Assembly: GCA_021464245.1 (NCBI GenBank)
Contig: JADCRB010000068.1
Coordinates: forward strand, 1,997,297-2,061,296
Source: Carallia brachiata
Lineage: Eukaryota > Streptophyta > Magnoliopsida > Malpighiales > Rhizophoraceae
Length of the DNA: 64,000 nucleotides
Direction: 5' to 3'
How positions within the stretch are numbered: the first letter of the stretch is position 1; every line of letters begins with the position of its first letter. A program made the translations under genes and the position numbers. The notes under the pieces are model-generated. The model saw only the letters and a program-made list of their open reading frames with translations, had not been told where the DNA came from and did no database searches. Shown in pieces: positions 27,247 to 38,464 of the stretch.

Positions 27247-28584
27247 ATGTTAATTAACTTCTCTCCATCTCCCCTATCGCCTTCTCTGCACAGATACACC
27301 AACTCAAAATCACCCATCTTTGAATCCTCATTAAGACCCAAAACCCATTTATTAAGGCATGTTTCCCCTTCTCTTTTTGGCTCGCCGTTGTCCCAAAGAC
27401 TCGATCTTTCCGGCAAGAATGAAATTTTTAGACGATGCCCGCTTGGTGGAAAGCTTGATTTCAGGTCATGGGCTGGGTTTGATTTTGGGAATCTTGATTC
27501 TGTTCTGGAGGCAGCCGGGGTGTTGACAGCTATTATTATTGTTCATGAAGGTGGCCATTTCCTTGCTGCTTATCTTCAGGGGATTCATGTAAGTAAATTT
27601 GCTATTGGGTTTGGTCCCATTTTAGCTAAATTCAACTCAAATAACGTAGAATACTCTCTCAGAGCTTTTCCTTTGGGTGGGTTTGTGGGGTTTCCTGATA
27701 ATGATCCGGAGAGTGACATTCCTATAGATGATGAGAATTTGCTCAAGAATAGACCCATATTGGATAGGGTGATTGTGGTTTCGGCTGGTGTTATTGCCAA
27801 TATGATATTTGCTTATGTGATAATCTTTGCTCAAGTGTTATCAGTTGGTTTGCCTGTACAAGAAGCCTTTCCCGGGGTGCTTGTGCCTGAGGTTCGAGCC
27901 TTTTCGCCTGCTTCCAGGGATGGGTTGCTTGCTGGTGATGTAATCCTTTCTGTTAATGGAAATGAATTGCCAAAGACAGGACCTAGTGCTGTTTCTGAGA
28001 TTGTTGACATAATTAAGAAAAATCCCAGAAGAAATGTGTTGCTCAAGGTTGAAAGGGGCAAACAGGATTTGGAAATTGGGGTTACCCCAGATGAGAATAT
28101 CGATGGTTCTGGTAAAATTGGAGTACAATTATCACCAAACGTGAAGGTTACAAGGGTTATTGCTAAAAACTTATTGGAGGCATTTAATTTTGCTGGAACT
28201 GAATTTTGGGGTCTTTCTGGGAACGTCTTGGACAGCTTAAAGCAAACTTTTTTAAATTTCTCGCAATCTGCTAGTAAGGTTTCTGGTCCAGTCGCCATCA
28301 TAGCTGTTGGTGCGGAAGTTGCAAGGTCCAATATTGACGGGCTTTACCAATTTGCAGCAGTGCTCAATATTAATCTTGCTGTGATAAATCTTCTTCCCTT
28401 ACCCGCTCTAGATGGGGGCACATTGGCCTTGATTCTCCTGGAGGCAGCTAGAGGTGGGAGAAAGCTTCCTTTAGAATTAGAGCAGCGAATTATGTCATCA
28501 GGGATCATGCTTGTTATACTTCTTGGGTTATTCCTTATCGTTCGGGATACCCTGAACCTTGATTTCATCAAAGATATGTTATGA
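27247..28584 (+). CDS. ARASP: Chloroplast site-2 (M50) membrane metalloprotease, ARASP type
   Basis: An intronless gene of 445 residues encoding an intramembrane zinc metalloprotease of the S2P/RseP class, expected in the plastid inner envelope or thylakoid membrane. Residues 1 to about 80 are Ser/Arg-rich and lack acidic residues at the start, as in a transit peptide. The zinc motif HEGGH (H100-E101-H104) sits in the first membrane segment. GPILAKF and AFPLGGFVGFPDND follow, then NRPILDRVIVVSAGVIANMI, a PDZ domain (about 205-295, with GLLAGDVILSVNG), and the second active-site motif NLLPLPALDGG (D389 as third zinc ligand). The C-terminal membrane helix precedes FIKDML. I chose the ATG at 27247. 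The frame is open upstream to 27181, but without another ATG. Length agrees with Arabidopsis ARASP (about 447). The leader is CT-rich and a foldback repeat lies just upstream. Confidence 0.93.
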   Translation: MLINFSPSPLSPSLHRYTNSKSPIFESSLRPKTHLLRHVSPSLFGSPLSQRLDLSGKNEIFRRCPLGGKLDFRSWAGFDFGNLDSVLEAAGVLTAIIIVHEGGHFLAAYLQGIHVSKFAIGFGPILAKFNSNNVEYSLRAFPLGGFVGFPDNDPESDIPIDDENLLKNRPILDRVIVVSAGVIANMIFAYVIIFAQVLSVGLPVQEAFPGVLVPEVRAFSPASRDGLLAGDVILSVNGNELPKTGPSAVSEIVDIIKKNPRRNVLLKVERGKQDLEIGVTPDENIDGSGKIGVQLSPNVKVTRVIAKNLLEAFNFAGTEFWGLSGNVLDSLKQTFLNFSQSASKVSGPVAIIAVGAEVARSNIDGLYQFAAVLNINLAVINLLPLPALDGGTLALILLEAARGGRKLPLELEQRIMSSGIMLVILLGLFLIVRDTLNLDFIKDML

Positions 28585-29586
28585 TTACTTCTAGGTGAAC
28601 AATTAGTTCTGTTGATGCAAAGCTGGCTCCCTGGTCCCCGATGATGTCTCACAGGAATATACGGCTTGGAAAGATGGACTCCACTGCAAAATGGTTAGAC
28701 AAAATGTCCATGTAGAGGAAAGTTACATGTGAAATCTTGTTCGCTGATAAATTCTTAAGCCTGTGAGGATCTTTGTTATTATCCTGTAAGACATACCTTC
28801 GTAAGTGAGAAATCGAAATAAATTAGTTGCAAATTTCCAACCCTAAAACTCTCAGAAGGATGAAGAATATGGTCTTGACAATGCATCCTTTTGTAATAGA
28901 TCTCTGGTAGTGGAGATTTCTTGGTTCTTGTTGGATCATCTGTTTCCTTCCATGGATGTATTCAAATGAGAAAATTCAGAGGCATGGAAGGAAAAAACCT
29001 CCCACTGGAATTTTCCCAAACAATCATCTGTCTTCTCCTTTTAGTCCATAAGAACTAGATATAGGTTATATGATGCAGGATATACTCTAACCATACAGCC
29101 ATTCTTAAAATTTACGAATGATATTGTAAAATTGAATGTTAATTCATTACAACCGGAATTTATTCCTGTTGGTTTTTCACTTTTCCTCTTTGGTTTTTAA
29201 AATTTGCCAACAAAAATGTAGAATTCATTCCGGCGAAGCTTTTTTTCTTAAAACAAATTGTTTCTTGAATTTGCATAAATAAAAGAGAACTGAAAATACC
29301 CACATTAAATCGCACATAATGTGTGTAAGATGGAATTGGAATTGGAAACACGTCAATTGGACGAACCACTTACCACGCAAACCGGAGCGAAATGGAAGCT
29401 CACACCTTGACTTTCATTTATTGCCCGCCTCCCTGCCAATGCCGGTTTAACGCTGCATCTGCATATACCAAAACACCACGCCTCCTATGTATTAGAAAAT
29501 AAAAAATCCAAAGAAAATGTTTGATCCTTCCTCTCATTCTCTAATTAATTGTTTTTTTTTCCTTTCTTTTTTCATTTTCTTAAGAA

Positions 29587-29617
<31 letters not shown>

Positions 29618-30117
29618 CATTTCTATATTTCTCTCGCTAATGTAAGCACTTTCATTAAAGACATAACATAAATAAGATAACTAAGCACAAAAAGGGAAAG
29701 ATTTGTCTCCCTCTCTTTATTTCTCTATGGGTCTATCTCTGAATTCTTTGATTTCTTTCATGTAAATTCTTCTCTCCTCTCTTTTCCATTGTTTTTTAGC
29801 TCACCTTGAGAGAGGAAAGAATTTTCAAAGAAAAAACAAAAATTAAAGAAAAGAAGAGCAAGCCCTGTATAGCCTTTTTTTTTTTTAAGGTTTATATAGT
29901 CATATTAAGTCCATGTATGAGCTATAGGAACACAATAAGAAAAGTGCATAAAGACAACAAAGTTATTACATAATCAAAAACTCAGAATTTCATCTTTTTG
30001 GTTCTATTTAAAGCTCAAAACAAACCCCACAAAACCAATAGCAAAACAAGAGAGATTCAGGATTGGTATTGGTAGTGCTGGTGCTGCTGAAAAATATTTT
30101 CTTACATATTTACCAAA
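28585..30117. other. Intergenic region between ARASP and MYB genes
   Basis: Probably the ARASP 3' untranslated region followed by the MYB promoter and leader. It has a (TC)n tract at 29587-29612 and further CT-rich leader-like sequence to about 29790. No other gene seen. Confidence 0.5.
29587..29612. repeat. (TC)n microsatellite upstream of the MYB gene
   Basis: About 13 TC units in a pyrimidine-rich stretch, typical of plant promoters and leaders. Confidence 0.85.
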
Positions 30118-32649
30118 ATGATCAGCGGCAGGGCCAGTGATAATGGAGGAGTAATTCCAGGGGCGGAGACATCGGCAGAAGGCCTTAAGAAGGGGCCCTG
30201 GACGGCCGCAGAGGATGCGATTTTGATAGACTACGTGAAGAAACATGGAGATGGGCATTGGAATTCTGTGCAAAAGAAATCAGGGTTGATGAGGTGTGGA
30301 AAAAGTTGTAGGCTCAGATGGGCTAACCATTTAAGGCCTAACCTCAAGAAGGGGTCTTTTACTCCCGAGGAGGAAAGGATCATCATCGAGCTTCACGCCA
30401 AGCTCGGTAACAAATGGGCTCGCATGGCCTCCCAGGTAGGTAATAAACATATACATCAATGGAACAATTTTTTTTTTTCTTTTTCCTGAGCACAAATCTG
30501 TGCATATAAACGTATTCATGTTCATTACTCAACATGCCACATATGTATATTTTTACGTTTTTTTCCACCTTTTGTCTCTGATGATGCTTCTATTATCCTC
30601 TTCGGCTGCTTGCTTTCCTTTGGATGAAAATTTTATTGCGTCATATTGGAGAAAAATGGTTATCTAATGTCCTTGATCTTAACTTTCTGCTTTTCATTTC
30701 TGTTATTAACTTTTTGAGTTTTTATATGAATTTTATTGTCGTCTGTTTTTTTTTTTTTTCTTTGACCACAGCTTTGATTGCTGAACAATGACCTCTAATG
30801 TACTTCTTATTCGTAATGCATAGGACTGACACATTATATTCTTTCATATTCCTTTTTTGTTTCCTTTTACTCAAGTCAATTGTTTGTTTAAATATGTATT
30901 TTATTTTTTGGTCAACATTTTTATTATTTTTGGTCTTTTTTTTTTTTTTTTGTCAAGAAACAGCATTGTTTTTATTGATTGAAATGTTGAATTGTCTTTT
31001 TTTGTTCTTTAGCAACGTCTTATTTCTGTTCTTTGATTCATTTGTTTGCACTTTCTTTAACAGTTACCTGGAAGAACTGATAACGAAATCAAAAACTACT
31101 GGAACACAAGAATGAAGAGACGGCAAGGAGCTGGTTTCCCCATACACCCAAAAGAGTTCCAAAAGGAAGCAGTTGCATTTCACTTCCGACAACAACGAGA
31201 GCAACAAAAATACTCCAACGCTTCCTCACCTTCATTTTCCCCACTTCTCCGCTCATCTCAAAACCCTCATTGGCATTGCTATCAATCTATCTCACTCTAT
31301 GGTGCAACCCATTTGTCTGCTAATTTAGACAATTCACAAAATCATGTGATTTTTCTTTATATTCTAGTCCCAATCACCAATTCAAAAATTTGGGTGATGG
31401 CAGCACCAACAATGGTAGTTTAGTTTTCCCCGTCTGCGCATTCGTCTTCTTCTGCACCTCTATTTCATCAGAACGTTGCAGCTCAAGCAATGCTACCTAC
31501 TTCGCCAACACTTTACTATAATTCTGTGGATTTTGGAACCAATATTAGTTTGACTTCACTAATTCTAGGAGCCCCAGTTGAACCAATTGGCCTTGTTTTT
31601 GGTCCCGAATCATCAGAGCCCCCTTCAAACCAAACACCATCGCATGCATCCAATCCCTTGTCGTCTAGTTCTGTAGGCAGTGCTTGTGTTATGGAGGCAT
31701 CGAGCAGAAAAGCTGACGATGATAAGGAAATTACAACCTCAGTGACACAAGGGGACATGAACAGTGGTTTGTTGGATGCTTTGTTGCACGAATCTGAGAC
31801 TCTTTCTTGCAGAAGGAAATCTTGCTCCTCCGTGGCATCTAACAAAGGAAAGCATGTGGTGATTGAGGACTCCACAGAAGAGGAGGAGGAAGAGGAGATG
31901 TATCCAGCCGAAGCTGCCAAGCGCGTCCGATTGACATTGAGAGATAGCAGCGAGGCCTCCGGCGAAAACCAATGTGATGATTTGAGCTCTTTTCACTCAT
32001 CAAACGGTGAGTTTGCACTTCATCGTATTAGATTTTTCTCTTTTTTTCCCTGTTGATGAGTACAAAACTACAAATTTTAAGGACTGCCCATTGGGTGGTT
32101 TTTGATAGCTTTGCTCCCGTTCTTGTTTTTCGTGGGTGGGTCATTACGGCTACGTTGTCTTGTAAACTACTTTTTCTTATCTTTCCCACTCAAAGCAGGA
32201 TTTCACTTCCAACACTCCCGACAAGTAACAATTAGCTACACTCTTCACCGAGCCTACCCAAACAAATTGGAGCTCTGATACTATGTTTATCAGAATTTTT
32301 CAGCGTGAACTATTAAAAGAGTGTCGGATCAAATTCACTTAAATTGAATAGGTTCATTGTTTTGTTTGAATACTAGCCACTTAAAACTCACCCCAAATTA
32401 TAAACCAGTTTTTCTTATGTTTCCCACTCGATGTGGGATTTCACTTCCAACACCCTATCATGTCATTGTGTGACAGTATCAATTCTCTATTTTGCCTAAT
32501 GATTTTGGGCTTATGCAGGATTGAAGTCAACTGATCAGGAACCAACGGAGGAGATAAACTCCATGGATGATTACTTGTCGACCCTGCTCAATAACTTCCC
32601 CTCAATGATGCCACCTCCAGAATGGTATTACCAAAGCAGAGAGAAATAA
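30118..32649 (+). CDS. MYB101: R2R3-MYB transcription factor, GAMYB-like (MYB101/97/120 group)
   Basis: A nuclear transcription factor. Exons are 30118-30435, 31064-32006 and 32519-32649, with GT-AG introns and consistent phase, about 463 codons in total. R2 (from about residue 24) opens KKGPWTAAEDAILIDYVKKH and has GLMRCGKSCRLRWANHLRP. R3 has GSFTPEEERIIIELHAKLGN and, across the first intron, LPGRTDNEIKNYWNTRMKRR. This is the GAMYB subgroup signature. The acidic tail ends MDDYLSTLLNNFP then PPPEWYY, also typical. A miR159-like target site lies at 31614-31634. As written, the frame meets TAG at 31421-31423. Reading the neighbouring frame from about 31345 to 31424 gives family-like sequence (NLGDGSTNNGSLVFP), so two compensating one-base indels in T runs appear to enclose that stretch. 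Either the allele is truncated at about 225 residues or the sequence has errors. Family members act in pollen-tube and gibberellin responses. Confidence 0.88.
31614..31634 (+). promoter_or_regulatory. miR159/miR319-type target site in MYB mRNA
   Basis: The site begins CAGAGCCCCCTTC and continues AAACCAAA. Against the perfect complement of miR159a (as I recall its sequence) it has three mismatches, at positions 1, 7 and 16 of the 21-base site. It closely resembles the known variant site of Arabidopsis MYB101. It encodes SEPPSNQT in exon 2. This supports post-transcriptional control by miR159. Confidence 0.7.
32160..32452 (-). mobile_element. TRIM-like retroelement in MYB intron 2
   Basis: Read on the minus strand, the sequence TGTTGGAAGTGAAATCC occurs at 32452 and again at 32214. 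Both are followed by GAGTGGGAAA-type sequence, the usual start of plant TRIM/LTR ends. Between them a tRNA-Met primer-binding-like sequence TAGTATCAGAGCTCC lies at 32283-32269. The arrangement is LTR (about 165 bp), primer-binding site, a very short interior and a second, diverged LTR whose far end I cannot place. It has no coding capacity. Confidence 0.65.
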
Positions 32650-34407
32650 AATGGGTCATCATCGGCCATAGCAGAGGACGGGAATGATCTTAATCCTTAG
32701 CAACAAGACCAAGATAGTTCAATGACTCACGCGGCCGCGACCATTGCCAGCCCAAACCTTGAGTGGTCTTTATGTCCTCATTACTGGAATAACATGCCAG
32801 GGATTTACTAAAAATAAGAATTCTTTCTTCATGTAGCAACTAGCTTTGAAGCAACACTAGAGCCGGGACCAATGTTTTTGAGGAAAAGCATTGCGTTGTA
32901 GAGAATCATGGTGTTGCTTTATCAATCATTTGATCGCGTTAATCTTTTAAGTTAGGCTTTGTAGGGTTTTTTTTTTTATTTTTTCAACTTTCCTAGTTTT
33001 ATTGTTGTAGTTAGTCTTTGTTTGGGGTATGCTTTGTGCATCTTTCCATACCTTGAAAAAGGAACCAAAAAAGTTATGCTGCTGTAGCTTGTATATTATC
33101 CATTCATGACGTGCAAATTTGGTTCTAATATTTATTCTTCTAAGACTTTTATCTCTATTTTTAGCCAATTATTTTAATTTTTTTTTTTTAGCCAATTGTT
33201 TTAATAAGTAGTACTAGATAGGTACAAAATTGATTGCAAATTGTTTATTTTAGAAGGGGATCCGAAATAATGTAGTGGACTTTGGGTCCCTCTTCATAGC
33301 TAAACTTAGAATGTTCTTAGGCTAAAAGCTATCCTTCCACTCTTAGAATCTTAAAAATAACAATAAAGTTTCCACCTTTTTTCCCTTGCAAGTTGTAGCC
33401 AATCAATGCCAAATTAAATCTGGAGTTAGACATAACCCCGTACTGCCAGCTTTAGACCGAAATTTCACTTACTTAAATATGCCAAATTGGATCTGAAATA
33501 AGGATTCAGTTTTTTATTTCGAGAACGAAAATTGTAACTCTAATTCCCTTTTTCACCTATAAAGATGGACTAGTATAGAAAAAGAAATTCTGTAGCCACC
33601 GAAATGGGGAAGGGAAATTGGGAAATTTAAAAAAAGAAGAATATACGTAATCATGATATTGTAGATAACTGTTAAGATATAGAATGTGGCTTCTCATATT
33701 CTGGCTCGGTAACGCATTATGTGTGTATCTTAATGGAAGAAAAACAAAAAGGGCTTCATGTATACCATCTTTTTACCAATCATCGTTCCACTTCCTTCTC
33801 CATAATCAACGATCCCAATGCAATATTTGATTTCTGAGGCTGAGAGGAAGCGTATCTATAAAAGCTGTGCTTGTGTGGGGGGATGACCTCAAACATGTTT
33901 CACGCCATATGCTTTATTATTGTTCTTTAATATTTATATTTATATCCATGGGTGACTCGTTATCATTATCTAGCTTTTATGCCAAAAATTCTGTCTTTTT
34001 CGCATTGCACAAGTTTCATGGATTATCTAGATCTGACATCCCATCACGTAAACCGTTAATGCACGAGATTTTAAAGAATATATTTTTTTTTTTTCTTTTA
34101 CACTGATTTTTTTCTTTTCTCTTTTTTTTTAGCATGAATAACAATAAATATAGAGAAACTTAATAGAATTTCGCATAGACACATGAAAAATAGACACTAA
34201 TTAAAAATGTGATAATAATTAATAATAGTATATACAGAGCTATTAGTTACTGAAAAACTTTGATTGCAAAAGAAATTCCATGACAGTAATAAGTTTTGGT
34301 TGGGGAAGGGAACAGTTGGAAAGATAAAAATTTTAAATTTTTGATTTTTTTTATTGACATATTATTAGTATCATTTGAATTAAAAGTTTATAATGATGAC
34401 AGGAATA

Positions 34408-34983
34408 AGTTGCAATTAGGGATATTTAAAAAAAATAAAAATTTCAATTAACCGAGAAAACTGAATCGGATTGAACCAAATTTTAGTTAACCGAACTGAT
34501 TTTATAACTAATAAACCGAATCGAATAAAAATTGGGATTTTTAGTTGAGTTTCAATTTTTAATATTAAAAAATTGTAATTAACCGAATCGAACCGAAATG
34601 TTCTTTTATACACACACAGAGACACACACATATATATATAATTTTTTTCTAATAATAAGAAAAAGTATTATTAATACAACAATTATTAATAAATAAATGT
34701 TAATAAAATATTATTATATCTCAAACAATTACTTATTTATTATTTATATATAATGATATTTATAAGATATGTGTATCAAAAATATTTTTTTATACTTAGA
34801 TTATAATTTGTAATTTTTTAGTTATTAAATTCAGTTAACTAAAATCGAACCAAAAGTTTTAGTTAACCGAAGTTTTAGTTTGGGAATAATTTTCAATTTT
34901 ATATAACAAAAAAATTCAATTTAAACATAATTATTGTAATTCAGTTCAGTTAATCGAACTGTGAATACCCCTAATTACAACTA
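34408..34983. mobile_element. Foldback element with AACCGAA motifs
   Basis: The left end AGTTGCAATTAGGGATATTT is complementary to the right end AATACCCCTAATTACAACT. Inside, AACCGAA/TCGAACCGAA-type words recur near both ends in complementary senses (for example TTAACCGAA and TTAATCGAACTG). It is about 575 bp, non-coding, with no clear target-site duplication. It resembles common dispersed plant repeats ending in GAATACCCCTA. Confidence 0.6.
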
Positions 34984-35792
34984 CTAAGTGTGTGTTCTTC
35001 TGTTTTTTTTTTGTGTGTGCTTTTTGACGATACTCTTACGAATGTGTCACATATGTATATGTTTTGATTGGAACAGTTCACGTGTCGCAACCATTCCGTA
35101 TTAAAAGAGAAATGTGCACTTTGGTCTTCCTTGAGGGTGCTTGTGCCCTTTCTTTTTTTAAGAAAGTGTTTTGGTATGTCCTTGTCGGCCTAAATTTGTG
35201 CTTTTCGTATGTCTTTGTCGGCTCAATTTGAGCTTCTTTGAATGTTTTAATTGAAATATAGGCTGACAAAGAGGGTGTTTTAAGAAGAAAATGAACAAAA
35301 AGGATGAAGCTGAGCACGTTTTGCATTTTCTTGTCGCCAATTCAACATGGAATTGCTTTCGCGCTGCTACGGAACACTTTTTTTTTTTTCAATCCACATC
35401 ATTTTAGCCACGTGATCCGTGATTCGGACATGCACTAGCCTTAGAGACATCTTCCATACCAAATAATTTGTTGCTTATTTATTATTAATTTTCACTTTTT
35501 TTTTTTTTTTGGTCTTATAGGAGCTGGAGCCCAACTGGTTGGGGGAGGGGGATATGGGGCATTAGGTCTGAGCCCAGTGTAATGATGTTTTGTTTTCTGA
35601 AGCCCAACAAGTGAAAGCACCCAAAACGAAAGAAACACATTGTAAATGAGACCATTACGTAACCTAACAAAAACGTGAGCCCAATAACACGATTTTTCCT
35701 TCTTTTTGGGGTCTTTACGGTGCGGACGATATTCGGGGAAGGGGATTTTTATGGATTCTGGTGTAGCTATCAAATGTTTCAATTCAGGAAAT

Positions 35793-35942
35793 GGGCTTGG
35801 GCCACTAATCCGGTAGACAGCCGAATCAATGAATTGAACCCCGGAAATTATCTTTGTTCCCATGGGCCAGTGCTTTTGGTTCTGGAATCTCGGGCTTGGC
35901 CCACTAATCCGGTTGATAGACGAATCAATGAATTGAACACCG
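35793..35942. repeat. Pair of 50-bp direct repeats, offset 99 bp
   Basis: GGGCTTGG(G/C)CCACTAATCC through CGAATCAATGAATTGAAC is present at 35793-35844 and again, with a few changes, at 35892-35942. Confidence 0.75.
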
Positions 35943-36589
35943 TAGTTTCGTTCCTATGTTTCGACCAATTTGACTATCAAAGAAATTCTTAATAGTAGAC
36001 TGCATGTCACAGCAACATCATTACCATTTATTTTGCTCAAAACTAAGTATCAAAGTGGACTAAATGGTACATTTGTGCAAATTGATACCATGTAAAGCAG
36101 CAGCAAAGCAGATCTTACATTTACCTCAATATTCAATCGGCCCAATAGTGTTCAATCTTCCGTAGTTTGACAGACTGTCTGAATAAAACTACGAGATAGG
36201 GTTATAAGAAGGTGCGACAAGTAAAGAAAGTACTGTAAATAGTTATTTACTAGGCTGAAAGAGCAAGTATTTATCATTATTATTATTATTTTGATTTTTT
36301 TAGAATTTGTAACCCAACCATTAAAAAATGAAGATAATAAAAAAGAAATATAAGATTTGAATCTCATATCACTCAATTAAAAATCATCCTTTTTAATCAC
36401 CTCAGATATTGTTAAGTCTTTATGGTGAGCATAACTATAATCTTTCCAAATGCGGCAATGCAGAACGTGCAAGTCCCCGCAAAGCTCGTGACAATAAAGC
36501 AGCGAGTTCATGTATCACAGCAAATTAGCTGCCTCCAGGCGTCAGTAACCCTCCAATGATTGAAATTCACATAACCGCAGACGTTCTCC

Positions 36590-38464
36590 GAAACATCTCA
36601 ACTTGTCCACTGATCAATCAGAATCTCCTCTTGGTGCTTGCGGTTCGCCAAGGTACTAAATTTTCTCCTTTTCCCTTCTTCTATTTTTGTTTCTCAATCT
36701 TTTGATTCTTCTTTCTTGGGTTCCTTCTTGGTTATCGATGCCTCACTGAACACAGATACACCCTTTAGAACTCCTTCGTCTGATACTCAACAGGGGTCAT
36801 TTATAAAACATCCCGTGGCGATACGCCACTTTTTTTTTTTTGTTAGCTAACTCGTCTGCCCCTCCCTTCTATGTTTCTATTCTGCTATGTCTTACTCTTA
36901 ACGCCCCCCAGCCCAAAGCAAAAACCTCTAGTGTACTTGATTTATTTTCTTAGGTTAATGAATTGATTTGTCCGTGGAGGTGCGTTATCATAGCTGACGC
37001 ATGTCCAATCATGGTAATTAGAATCGGACCGGACCGGACGATTCAATCGGTTAAACCGGTGATCGATCCTAGGTTCGGTCTGATTTAGGCTTAAAAAAGG
37101 GATGCATAACGGACCGGAAAAAGCTAGTCAAAAACCAGAAAAATCGGTCAAAAATCGGAAAAACCGTCAAAAACTATGACTGGTTGAATCAGTTTAATTT
37201 AAATTAAAAAATTTTAAATTATAATTTGATCTAAAATTTTATCTAAATTATAATTAAAATTCTAATATTAACTAAAAATTTCAATTTAGTCATCAATTGA
37301 TTAAAATTTTTAATTTAATCTTTAAAACTAAAAAAATTAATATTTAACCACTATTTATAAATATTATTTTTTCAATTAATTTTTATAAATTATATTTTAT
37401 TAAATATACTAATTGTAATATCCTTAATGTATGTAAATATTAATACAAGTCTTAAAATATATTTTATTTTAAATATTTATTATCATTCTTATATAATATA
37501 ATATTTTATATAATTATATAAGCTATATAAAAATTTAATTTTTATATATTTAATATTAAATATCCGTTTTTATCGGTTCAATCATGGTTATACTGATCGA
37601 ATCGATTGAATTTTAAATTACTAATCTTTTTAGTTCAGTAACCGATTCAATTTTTAAAACATTGTGTCGAATAGATCAGTAGTTTAGTATTTTTCCACAA
37701 AGCTTTCGTATGGGAAAGCGGCTCTGCATTGTAATTATTTGCTGATTGTGGTTTGACATTGTGTTTCATGGCTAGCGTGTATGAGAGATTTTTGGGGTAG
37801 GGGGACATGTTGAAGCATGATTTCGAGAGTGGTACAGTTAATGAACCAAGGTTAATGAGAAAATGTTAATGAGAAAATGTTTATGTGTTAATTTTTGTTC
37901 TCTCGATTAGTATTTTGAGTGAAATAAATTAATAATTTTTATAATAAAATAATAATATTTATAATAAAAAATAATAATTTTTTATTTTTATTAAAAAAAA
38001 TTAACATATTATTCTTGATGCATTTAGAACACCGATTAAAAGACCAAAACTTGGGATATGTTTTGATGTTCAAGGGTAATTGTGGTGGTAAGACTCACCA
38101 TCAATTCAATTAAAGATTGATATTTTGCTGTCAGAGTGGAAAGCCCCGTGCTATTTTAGCTCATTTTTTTCTATTTTTGCCCGTATTACTGCGTTAAGTA
38201 CAGAGAAGCATGACAAGTAGAGCTCCAAGCTGGGCTGATCAATGGGGTAATGAAGAAGGCGATGACGAGCTCGTGACTGAAAGGGGGGATAGCAGGAAAA
38301 TGGCACCCACATCAGGACTCGGCAAAGCCAAAACAGCAGCAACAAAAGGATTTGATAAGGCCAAAACAGCGGCTGCAAGTGGTGCTCAAAAGTTAACGAG
38401 CGGAACCTCAACAGGAATCAAATGGGTCAAAAGCCAGTATCAGAAGAAATTTTCTTCCAAATAA
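36590..38464 (+). CDS. Small conserved plant protein (84 aa), unknown function
   Basis: The coding part is 38210-38464. It starts MTSRAPSWADQWGNEEGDD, then a Lys/Ala-rich repeat-like middle (GLGKAKTAATKGFDKAKTAA, ASGAQKLTSG) and a basic end, STGIKWVKSQYQKKFSSK. The SWADQWG start and GIKW(V/I)K end match a small conserved plant protein family I have seen but cannot assign a function. There is no signal peptide or membrane segment; it looks soluble and basic. An acceptor-like TTAAGTACAG stands six bases before the ATG. A donor CCAAG/GTACT at 36652 follows leader-like sequence, so a 5'-untranslated exon (start uncertain, about 36590) and an intron of about 1.55 kb are likely. That intron holds a repeat element (37008-37667). 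The coding call is firmer than the leader exon. Confidence 0.65.
37008..37667. mobile_element. Foldback-like element with GGACCGGACCGG end
   Basis: It starts ATGGTAATTAGAATCGGACC and ends in TAACCGATTCAATTTTTAAA followed by ACATTGTG. Reversed, this end gives a loosely matching AATGTTTTAAAAATTGAATC. The interior is AT-rich and carries AACCGG/CCGGTT-type words at both ends, as in dispersed plant foldback repeats. It is non-coding and lies in the presumed leader intron of the small-protein gene. Confidence 0.5.

Larger units (their letters stand above)
32650..36589. other. Intergenic region with repeats
   Basis: Begins with the probable MYB 3' untranslated region. Contains a foldback element (34408-34983) and a 50-bp duplication (35793-35942). 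No further gene seen. Confidence 0.5.
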
